DNA of 64,000 nucleotides from DATKAS01 sp963773315 (GTDB taxonomy: Bacteria > Actinomycetota > Acidimicrobiia > Acidimicrobiales > DATKAS01). Of the stretch, positions 53,558 to 61,560 are shown piece after piece (within the stretch, counting starts at the first letter, position 1; every line of letters begins with the position of its first letter). The stretch is taken from the NCBI GenBank assembly GCA_963773315.1, contig CAVZAF010000005.1:744001-808000 (forward strand). The letters run 5' to 3'. A program made the translations under genes and the position numbers. The notes under the pieces are model-generated. The model saw nothing but the letters and a program-made list of their open reading frames with translations. It was not told where the DNA came from and did no database searches.

Positions 53558-54522
53558 AGGCCGCTGTCTTCTACGAGATCGGTGGGCCGGAGGTCTTCAA
53601 GTACGAGGACGTCGACGATCCGGTCGTGCGGCCCGGCGGACTGCTGGTCGAGGTCGCCGCGGTCGGCATCCAAGGAGGTGACCTGCTGCACCGTCAGGGC
53701 GGCGTGCTCGCCAACACACCCCACGTCGTCGGCTACCAGGCCTCCGGCGTCGTCCGCGAGGTCGGCGACGGAGTGAGCGACTTCGCGGTCGGTGATCCCG
53801 TGGTCGCCACGATGGGCTACGGCTCGCATGCTGAGCTGGTCAGTGTGCCCACCCGCGCGGCGTGGAGGGTGCCCGATGGGCTGTCCCTCGAGGAGGCCGC
53901 GGGAATCCCCATCGAGTTCGGCACCGCGGACGACTGCCTGTTCGAGTTCGGTCACCTGACGGAGGGTGAGACCGTCCTGGTGCAAGCGGGCGCCGGCGGC
54001 GTGGGCCTCGCCGCGATCCAGCTCGCGAAGGCCGCAGGCGCGACGGTGCTCGCGACCGCGTCGAGCGACGACCGGCTCGAGCGCCTCCATGAGTACGGCA
54101 TGGACGAGGGCATCAACTACGCGCAGGCAGACGTGGCCAGCGAGGTACGTCGCTTGACCGATGGACGGGGCGTCGACCTCGTGGTCGATCCCGTCGGCGG
54201 CAAGACGTTGGAGGGCAGCATCGAATCGCTGGCGTATCGAGGTCGAGTCAGCTGGGTCGGTCGCGCCGGCCGAGACGAGCGCGCACCCGAGGTGTGGCCG
54301 CTCATGCAGAAGAACGGCTCGCTCACCGGCGTGTTCCTGGGCGCCGAGATGGTGGTGAACAACGACCGGTGCCACGGCATGATCCACTCGCTGATCCGGC
54401 GCTGTGCGTCAGGCGAGCTCAAGGTCGTCATCGATCGCACGTTCCCGCTCGCCGATGCCGCGGAGGCCCACCGGTACATCGAGAGCCGGCGCGCGTTCGG
54501 GCGCGTGCTGCTGATCCCCTGA
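53554..54522 (+). CDS. zinc-free quinone oxidoreductase-like MDR protein
   Basis: 322 aa medium-chain dehydrogenase/reductase. VGIQGGDLLHRQGG near 45, then NADP(H)-binding VLVQAGAGGVGLAAIQLAKAAG (about 142-163). The catalytic and structural zinc cysteines of alcohol dehydrogenases are missing, as in NADPH:quinone reductases. It starts inside the HD gene stop, so the two may act in sequence. Confidence 0.9.
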   Translation: MKAAVFYEIGGPEVFKYEDVDDPVVRPGGLLVEVAAVGIQGGDLLHRQGGVLANTPHVVGYQASGVVREVGDGVSDFAVGDPVVATMGYGSHAELVSVPTRAAWRVPDGLSLEEAAGIPIEFGTADDCLFEFGHLTEGETVLVQAGAGGVGLAAIQLAKAAGATVLATASSDDRLERLHEYGMDEGINYAQADVASEVRRLTDGRGVDLVVDPVGGKTLEGSIESLAYRGRVSWVGRAGRDERAPEVWPLMQKNGSLTGVFLGAEMVVNNDRCHGMIHSLIRRCASGELKVVIDRTFPLADAAEAHRYIESRRAFGRVLLIP

Positions 54523-54556
54523 TCCGCCGGGCTCTCGTCCTCGGCTTCGACGCGTC

Positions 54557-55067
54557 GTGACGACGCTCGTGCTCATGAGCGGCCTTCCGGGCGTGGGCAA
54601 GTCGGCCATCGCCGACGCACTCGCGGTGCGGATGAATGCGGTCGTCGTGTCGGTCGACGAGCTCGAGGCGGCGATGCTCCGATCCGGCCTCGAGCGATCG
54701 TTCGAGACGGGCGTCGCTGCGTACACCGCCGGCGCCACGATCGCCGAGCACCAGCTGCGCCTCGGGACGACAGTCATCGCGGACGCCGCCAACTACCTCG
54801 AAGTCGGCAGGCAGATCTGGTGCTCCGCCGCAGAGGCCGCCGGCGCGGACCTCCGCGCGGTCGAAGTGGTGTGCAGCGACGAGAGCCTGCATCAGGCGAG
54901 GCTCGCCGCTCGCGAGCGGGGCCTCGAACCGTTCCCCGAACCTACGTGGGCAGACGTCGTCCGGCAGCGGGACGAAACAGAAGCGTGGTCGCGAGATCGT
55001 CTCGTCCTCGACAGCGTCGACAAGGTCGGGGCGAACGTCGCCGCGGGCTCTCGCCTATCTCGCGTGA
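54557..55067 (+). CDS. P-loop (AAA/Zeta-type) kinase, last codons frameshifted as sequenced
   Basis: Walker A GLPGVGKS at 9-16 and a VSVDELEAAM segment; a small ATPase/kinase of the gluconate-kinase/zeta-toxin shape. One extra G in the GGG at 55045-55047 disturbs the end: removing it gives ...GANVAAALAYLA and a stop at 55065-55067 (169 aa, 511 nt = 3x170+1). As sequenced the frame runs on antisense through the next gene to 55594, which is not plausible. GTG start at 54557; the phosphorylated substrate is unknown. Confidence 0.75.
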
Positions 55068-55840
55068 CGACCGAGGTAGTCGTCGCAGATCTCGACGAGG
55101 CGGTCGCGGTCGAAGCTCGCCTCGTGTCCACCGTGCACCGCGGTGACCGGAAGATCGCGCAGCCGTTCCATCGTCTTCACGTAGTCGTCGATGTTCGAGC
55201 CTTCGAGCTGATCGAGCAACGGGCCGTCGTACACCGCGTCACCCGAGAACAGGATCCCCGTGCTCGCCTCCCACAGCCCGATGCTTCCGGGCGAGTGACC
55301 CGGAAGGTGCAGCACCTCGAACGCGCGGTCGCCGGTGTCGACGACATCGCCGTCTTCGAGGATGCGCGTCGCCGGCGCGCCCGCGATCTCGCCGACCATG
55401 GCCATGCCCGCCGCCGGCACCGCGTCGACGAGGAGCTCGGGGATGTCGTATCCGGCGTCGCGGTACGGCCCGAGCACCGTCTCGCCGTAGTGCTCGGACA
55501 CGAGCGTGGTCTCTTGCGCCGCTGCGAGCACGTCGGCCTCGGCGCGATGGATCGCTCGGTCTGCGAACTCGGACATGCCTCCGACGTGATCTGAGTGCAC
55601 ATGCGTCGCGACCGCGAGCAGCGGGTGCCCGAGCTCGTGCTCGACGAGGTGTGCGATCGGCACCAGGCCGAGCGATGTGTCGATGACCAGGTCACGGTCG
55701 CGGCCGCGGACATGCCAGACGTTGCACCGCAGCAGCGGATGGACATGCGGCTCGGTGATCAGGCGGACGCCGTCACTCACCTGACGGGTGACGAACCAAG
55801 GATCGACGACCGGCAGCTCGGGATCGCGGCACGAGGCCAC
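55055..55840 (-). CDS. metallo-beta-lactamase-fold hydrolase
   Basis: 261 aa. THVHSDHVGG (79-88) is the zinc motif; further ligands in LHLPGHSPGS and SGDAVYDG. Likely a glyoxalase-II/lactonase-like or related thioester/ester hydrolase. Start GTG at 55840 overlaps the TMEM175 stop by one base (TAGTG). Confidence 0.9.
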   Translation of the reverse strand: MASCRDPELPVVDPWFVTRQVSDGVRLITEPHVHPLLRCNVWHVRGRDRDLVIDTSLGLVPIAHLVEHELGHPLLAVATHVHSDHVGGMSEFADRAIHRAEADVLAAAQETTLVSEHYGETVLGPYRDAGYDIPELLVDAVPAAGMAMVGEIAGAPATRILEDGDVVDTGDRAFEVLHLPGHSPGSIGLWEASTGILFSGDAVYDGPLLDQLEGSNIDDYVKTMERLRDLPVTAVHGGHEASFDRDRLVEICDDYLGRHAR

Positions 55841-56445
55841 TATGCCCCGACCGGCGAGGAGGCCGTCTGCTCGAACAGGTAGTACAGCGCCATCACCGCG
55901 ACGATCACCAGCGTCGCCCAGGGACTGACGAACGCGATGGCAACGGCGACGAGGTAGAGGATCGATCCGAGGCCGAACCGGAGCACCGCCATCCGCTCGG
56001 CCTCCGGAGGGAGCGGGTGATGTCGCCGCCGTGGATCCCTGACCGACCAGGCGAAGATCAGCGTGAAGCTGATCCCGGCGCCTTCGAGGATCGCTGCGTA
56101 GATCGCGGCCGCGAGGTGTGAGTCACTGCCGCCTGCGGTGAGGTACGCCGCGAGCGTCGCTGTGCCGAACGGGATCGCGACGATGAACATGAGCAGCAGC
56201 AGGTTGAGGAAGAGCAGCGTGCGATCGACGAGCGCGATCGCCCCGAACAGGCTGTGGTGGTTGACCCAGGTGATCCCGACGATGAAGAAGCTCACGACGT
56301 AGGCGACGTACGACGGCCACCTGTCGCCGAGCTGATGCGCGAGCGAATCGGGACCCGGGCCACCTACGGCGAGGTCGAGGGCGAGCAGGGTGATGGCGAC
56401 CGCGAACACGCCATCGCTGAACGCCTCGAGCCTCGTCTTGCTCAC
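55840..56445 (-). CDS. TMEM175-family (DUF1211) potassium channel-like protein
   Basis: 201 aa with six membrane segments. The signature FSDGVFAVAITLLALDL (9-25) in TM1 is the selectivity motif of bacterial TMEM175 K+ channels; FFIVGITWVNHHSLF is TM3. Bacterial members are usually one six-helix repeat, as here. It starts 10 bp after the nrdJ stop. Confidence 0.92.
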   Translation of the reverse strand: MSKTRLEAFSDGVFAVAITLLALDLAVGGPGPDSLAHQLGDRWPSYVAYVVSFFIVGITWVNHHSLFGAIALVDRTLLFLNLLLLMFIVAIPFGTATLAAYLTAGGSDSHLAAAIYAAILEGAGISFTLIFAWSVRDPRRRHHPLPPEAERMAVLRFGLGSILYLVAVAIAFVSPWATLVIVAVMALYYLFEQTASSPVGA

Positions 56446-56455
56446 ATGAGTGAGA

Positions 56456-59400
56456 TCAGCTGCAGCCGCTCGTGCTGCCGCAGCTCGGGCAGGCGTAGCA
56501 GCTGCCCGCTCGGTTCATCTGGACGCCGCACTGCATGCAGATCGGGGCGTCGCTCGCCCGGGTCGGCGGCGTGACCGCGGGAGGCGGCGCCGAGGGGATG
56601 ATCCGGATGGGCTCGGTCGTCGGACCCTCGGGAGCGAGGCCCAGCTCGATCTGGGTCGCCAGCTCGTTCGCAGATGGGATCGTCTTCGGGTCAGAGACCA
56701 TGTCGTAGCCCTGGGTCGTCTCGACGACGGTCTCCTCGACGCCGGGCAGCGTCGGCTGCAAGCGCTCACCCACCGACATGATGCCGAGCTCGGCCCGCTC
56801 GTCGTAGGTGAGGTACTCGAGCGCGAGCCGGCGGAACAGGTAGTCCATCAGCGAGCTGGCGAACCGGATGTCGGGATCGTCGGTCATGCCCGCGGGCTCG
56901 AACCGCATGTTCGTGAACACCTCGATGAAGGCCCGCAGGGGCACGCCGTACTGCAGGCCGTGGCTGATCGAGATGGCAAAGGCGTCCATGATGCCGGCGA
57001 GCGTGGAGCCCTGCTTCGACACCCGCAGGAAGATCTCACCCGGACGGCCGTCGTCGTACTCGCCGACAGTCACGAAGCCCTTGCAGTCCGCGACGCGGAA
57101 CTCGAACGTCTTCGAATGCCGAGTGCGCGGCAGCTTCTGGCGAACAGGCTCGCGGATGATCTTCTCGACGACGCGCTCGACGACGGTGGTCGGCGCCTCC
57201 GCAGCCGCGGCCGAGCCCGCGAGGATCGCGTCGCTTTCCTTCTTCGTCGTCGACAGCGGCTGCCCGACCTTGCAGTTGTCGCGGTAGATCGCGACGGCCT
57301 TCAGGCCCGCTTTCCAGGCCTCCATGTGCATGTGCTCGACCTCGTCGACGGTCGCCGACTCAGGCATGTTGATCGTCTTGCTTATTGACCCACTGATGAA
57401 CGGTTGCGCGGCGGCCATCATCCGCACGTGGCCCATGTAGTGGATGACGTTGTCGCCCATCGAGCACGCGAACACCGGAAGGTGCTCGGCCTTGACGTGC
57501 GGCGCACCGACAATCGACATGTTGGCGTCGATGTAGGCGACGATGCTGTCGATCTGGAACTGCGTGTACCCGAGGCGCGTGAGGGCACGAGGGATCGTCT
57601 GGTTGACGATCGACATCGTGCCGCCACCGACGAGCTTCTTCGTCTTCACGAGGCCGAGGTCGGGCTCGATGCCGGTCGTGTCGCAATCCATCAGGAACGA
57701 GATCGTGCCAGTCGGCGCGAGGACGCTCGCCTGCGAGTTGCGCACGCCGTACTGCTCGGCCAGCTCGACGCTCTCGTCCCACGACTGCTGTGCGGCGCCG
57801 AGCAACGACGGAGGCACGAGCTCCTCGTCGATCTTCGCCGCCTCGGCGCGGTGCATGCGCAGCACGCGCAGCATGTGCTCGGCGTTCTCGGTGTAACCCG
57901 CGAACGGACCCATCCGCGCCGCGGTGCGAGCCGACGTCGCGTAGGCGTGACCGGTCATCAGAGCGGTCAGCGCGCCGGCCCAGGCGCGGCCCGTGTCGGA
58001 GTCGTACGGAAGGCCGAGCGCCATGAGGAGCGCGCCGAGGTTCGCGTAGCCGAGGCCGAGCTGGCGGAAGCGCCGGGACGTCTCCGCGATCTTCTCGGTC
58101 GGGTAGTCGGCGTTGCCGACGAGGATCTCTTGCGCGGTGAACACGACCTCGATCGCGGCCTTGTAGCCCTCGACGTCGAACTCGTCGTCGGCGCCGAGGA
58201 ACGTGAGGAGGTTGAGGCTCGCGAGGTTGCACGCGCTGTTGTCGAGATGCATGTATTCGGAGCAGTTGCGGACGACGATGCCGTCGGCCACGTAGCTGTG
58301 GTTCCGCGGCTCGCTGAGGTTGTAGGTGAGCTCGATGCCCTCATCGGTGCGGTCGACCAAGCGAGCCGACGTATCGACGGCGTAGGGGCCTCGCAGCTCG
58401 CGACGAGACGATCTCAGCGAGGCGCTCGGCCTTCGCGCTCAGCCCGAACCCGATCTCAGCCGCGAAACGCTCGATCGAGCCGGAGGTGATGCGCAGGTCG
58501 TAGCTGGGACGCCGCGTGTACTCGGTGAGCGTGCGATCGCTGCCCGGGAGCAGCGACGTGCCGCCGCCGTGGACTTGGTACATGCGGCTCGAGATGCCGA
58601 ACGTCGTCAGCAGTCGCTGCGCACCCCGGAGAAGCTCGACCGAGATCGAGCCGAGCCCGACGTAGCTGCCCTTGGCCGGGTTCACGACCGCGGTGCCGTC
58701 GGCATCGAACAGCCCGCGGAGGAACGCCGCGGCGATCGCCGGTGGTGCCTGCTCGATCGACCACGGCACCGTCTTGTGCTCGCCCGTCACCGACGCGACA
58801 CCGAGTGCCTCGAGCCACTGCTTGAACTGACGACGCGCGAGGCGGAGCTGCGCAGTTCCGTTCGCCTGCTCGGAGAGCTTGATCGGACGATCTCCGTTGA
58901 TCCAGGTGAGCAGCTCGGTGTGGGCCGGGAGGATCTCGGTGCGGTCGTCCGCCGACCCGTAGATCGTCGCGGTCGTGGTGCCAGCGGTCGATCCGTCGCC
59001 GATGAGCCATCCGAGGTAGTGACCCAGCTCCTCGCTCCACGTCGACGGCAGCCGCAGCTCGCCCGAGTGATCGCCCGTCTGGCGGTAGGCCGAGGGATCA
59101 CACGAGACCGGCACTGCCCAGTCGGCATTTACGGCGGGAGTCGGGAGGTCGAGCGTGCGTACCTGATCGTCGACCGTCAGGTGTTGCGCCTCGACGTAGC
59201 CCCGGTTCGTCGTGAAGATCTTGTGGCCTGGCGTGCACCGCAGCTCCATGCCGTTGTCGAAGCGAAGCCGCACGATCGGGTTGCGGCCCGTGATCATGAA
59301 CGCCTCGGGCGCGGTCACGAGCACCTGCGACGACGGGGTCGTCGGAGTTCGTGATGTCGTGCGTGTAGATCCCGAACTCTTCGCCCTTGTTCGCCCGCTC

Positions 59401-60522
59401 GAAGAGCTCGGCGAACCGGATGAGGCCCTTGTCGGTGTGCACGCGAGTGTCGGCCGTGAAGCAAGGGTTGCTGCCGTTGATGCGCCCGGTGTTCGCCGCG
59501 GTGTGCCAGCGGTTGATCGTCGTGTCGAACTGCATGCCGGGATCGGCGCATTCCCACGCGGCCCGTGCGATCTCACGGAACAGGTCGCGGGCCCGCACCG
59601 TCTTCAGCACCTCGCCGGTCGTGACCGCGCAGAGGTTCCAGTCGAGGTCTTGCTCGACGGCGCGCATGAAGTCGTCGGTCACCCGCACGGAGTTGTTCGC
59701 GTTCTGGTACTGGATCGAGTGGCTGTCGGTGCCGTCGAGGTCCATGTCGAAGCCCGAGTCGCGCAGCACGCGCGCCTTGCGCTCTTCGACCGCCTTGCAC
59801 CAGATGAACTCCTGCACGTCCGGGTGGTCGGCGTTGAGGATGACCATCTTCGCGGCGCGCCGCGTCTTGCCACCCGACTTGATCGTGCCCGCGGATGCAT
59901 CGGCCCCGCGCATGAAGCTGACCGGCCCGGACGCCGTGCCGCCGCCCTTCAGGATCTCCTTCGACGAGCGGATCTTCGAGAGGTTGATGCCCGAGCCGGA
60001 GCCGCCCTTGAAGATGTTCCCTTCCTCGACGTACCAGTTGAGGATCGAGTCCATCGTGTCGTCGACGGCGAGGATGAAACAAGCTGAGGCCTGCTGCGGC
60101 ACGCCCTTCACGCCGATGTTGAACCACACCGGCGAGTTGAACGCGGCCTTCTGCTTCACGATGAGGTGCTTCAACTCGGCGCGGAAGGTCTCGGCCTCGC
60201 TGTCGTCGACGAAGTAGCCGCCCTGGATGCCCCATGCCGTGATCGTGTCGACGACCCGGTCGGCGACCTGCTTCAGCGAGGTCTCGCGCTCGGCCGTGCC
60301 GAGGGTGCCGCGGAAGTACTTCTGGCTGAGGATGTTCGTTGCGTTGACCGACCAAGTGGCCGGCACCTCGACGTTGCGCTGCTCGAACGCGACGGAGCCA
60401 TCTCGATAGTCGGTGATGCGGGCGTCTCGGCGCTCCCAGTCGACCTGGTCATAGGGATCGACCCCGGGAGTGGTGAAGTGCCTGCGGATCCCGATCCCCG
60501 TCTGCTCCGGCGCCAGCGACAT
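56456..60522 (-). CDS. nrdJ: adenosylcobalamin-dependent ribonucleotide reductase NrdJ, intein-bearing, frameshifted inside the intein
   Basis: N-extein 353 aa (60522-59464), C-extein 602 aa (58264-56456), 955 aa after splicing. ATG at 60522 follows AGGGAGAG. Class II features: VNATNILSQKYFRG, GSGSGINLSKIRSS, KTRRAAKMVILNADHPDV, CSEYMHLDNSACNLASLNL and a cysteine-rich tail (CMQCG, CYACPSCG). It reduces ribonucleotides with an adenosylcobalamin radical, so it needs B12 but no oxygen. The two +1 breaks at about 59335-59338 and 58395-58402 both lie in the intein; the exteins are open throughout. A promoter and NrdR-like boxes lie upstream. TMEM175 and MBL genes follow on the same strand. Confidence 0.92.
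58265..59463 (-). mobile_element. LAGLIDADG-type intein in nrdJ
   Basis: Begins with Cys (CFTADTRVHTDKGLIRF) after GRINGSNP and ends YVADGIVVRN before the extein Cys of CSEYMHL. 1199 nt = 3x399+2, so exactly two +1 indels restore a 399-residue intein. Block B-like TPGHKIFT is present. Two dodecapeptide motifs, YLGWLIGDG and LRGLFDADG, mark the homing endonuclease. NPCSEY is a known hotspot for inteins in ribonucleotide reductases. The residue before the final Asn is Arg instead of the usual His. Confidence 0.88.
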
Positions 60523-60637
60523 CGACTCTCCCTCTGTTCCAGACGTACTGCGTGGCTTCTGTGTTGCGTCTGTACTTGCGTTCCTGCTCCGACGGTACGG
60601 GCGGGTCAGACCGACCGACTCCCTGACCCAACCCACG

Positions 60638-60691
60638 ACACAAGATGTTGTGGTGCGGAGGCGGCCCCCACCGCCGTAGCCACAAGATGTG
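60638..60691 (-). promoter_or_regulatory. NrdR-box-like sites upstream of nrdJ
   Basis: ACACAAGATGTTGTGG (from 60638) fits the NrdR consensus ACACwATATaTwGTGT at most positions; a second CACAAGATGT at 60681-60690 is exactly 42 bp away (four helical turns). A weaker related motif overlaps the -10 at 60701-60714. NrdR represses nrd genes when dATP is high. Box identity is inferred from the consensus. Confidence 0.6.
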
Positions 60692-60697
60692 CGGGGT

Positions 60698-60727
60698 ATT
60701 ACACCACTGTAGTTACATGGGTGTCAA
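60698..60727 (-). promoter_or_regulatory. nrdJ: nrdJ promoter
   Basis: On the minus strand TTGACA (60722-60727) and TGTAAT (60698-60703) are separated by 18 bp, close to the vegetative consensus. Transcription would start near 60690, leaving a leader of about 165 nt that contains the two NrdR-like boxes. Confidence 0.65.
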
Positions 60728-60795
60728 CGCCTCGTGGACTGGGCTTTCTTCCCGGCAGCCGGCCTGGCCAGGAGATTCCGGCCGCAGCGCGAGGA

Positions 60796-60894
60796 GGCAG
60801 GTCTGGAGGCGGACGCACGGTTCTCGTGCGCCCGGGAGACTCACGAAGCGAGCCTGCCCACCCCCGTGGTGCCACTCGGAGCCAGCTCTCCGAG
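60796..60894. other. structured intergenic region
   Basis: Outer arms GGCAGG (60796-60801) and CCTGCC (60853-60858) enclose a perfect CGCACG-GTTCT-CGTGCG hairpin (60814-60830); a second perfect 7-bp stem CTCGGAG/CTCCGAG lies at 60875-60894. The region lies between the nrdJ promoter and the VOC gene (gap 60728-61035). I could not match it to a known RNA family, and no convincing ORF crosses it. Near 60987-60996 there is also a GTGAATTCAC palindrome, flanked by CCTGTGG and CCACAGG arms. Confidence 0.4.
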
Positions 60895-61035
60895 CTCCCC
60901 ACCCATCCGCCTTGCTCTCGCGCTGCGGCCTTCGATGGGCGTCAACCTAAGACGGGCGTCCTGTGGACTAAAAGAGGTACAACCCTGTGAATTCACGGTG
61001 GATTTCGTGCCGACTTTCCACAGGGTCTGACCTGC

Positions 61036-61515
61036 TCAACCTGAGAACTGGGCGACGACCGCATCGAGGTCGAGCGCGGCCACCGGCGGCGAGCCCTGGA
61101 CCTCGCCAAGCCGATCGCGGGGCACGGCCCACATCACCTCGAACTCGTTGCCGTCCGGATCCGTCGCGTACAGCGACTTCGTGGCGCCGTGGTCGCTCTG
61201 GCCGACGAGAGCCCCCGCGCGGAGCAGCGTCTCTCGCGCATCCACGAGGTCCTCGATCCGATCGACCTCCCACGCCAGGTGGTAGAGGCCGACGGCGCCG
61301 CGGACCGGGCCCGGCGCGCCGTCGCCGATCGCAAACAGACCGAGGTCGTGATCGTTCTCGGAGCCCCGAGCGCGGAGGAAGGCGGCGCCCATCCCTTTCC
61401 AGTCGTCATGCACGGGCTCGAGACCGAGGACATCGCGGTAGAACGCGACCGACCGTTCGACATCTCGAACGTAAAGCACGGCATGATTGAGGCGGCGCAC
61501 GGGGATGGACGTCAT
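61036..61515 (-). CDS. VOC-family dioxygenase/glyoxalase-like protein
   Basis: 159 aa. LNHAVLYVRDVERSVAFYRDVLGL opens the domain; YHLAWEVD and NEFEVMW give the remaining His/Glu metal ligands, so the H-H-E site looks complete, unlike the VOC protein at 20439. ATG at 61515. Divergent from the acyltransferase gene. Confidence 0.87.
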   Translation of the reverse strand: MTSIPVRRLNHAVLYVRDVERSVAFYRDVLGLEPVHDDWKGMGAAFLRARGSENDHDLGLFAIGDGAPGPVRGAVGLYHLAWEVDRIEDLVDARETLLRAGALVGQSDHGATKSLYATDPDGNEFEVMWAVPRDRLGEVQGSPPVAALDLDAVVAQFSG

Positions 61516-61560
61516 GCGGACGTCAACACCTGAGGCGGGCACCGTGTTCCACGGAGGGGC

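Noticed and set aside
55068..55594. C-terminal extension of the P-loop kinase
   Set aside because: It is antisense to the MBL gene and appears only because of a one-base insertion at 55045-55047.
60958..61024. DnaA-box cluster or origin (TTTCCACAGG, TGTGGACTAA)
   Set aside because: Only two poor matches to TTATCCACA, no AT-rich element and no dnaA/dnaN nearby.
60523..61035. Cobalamin riboswitch for the B12-dependent reductase
   Set aside because: No B12-box-like core could be recognised between the promoter and the start, and the remaining stems do not match the known layout.
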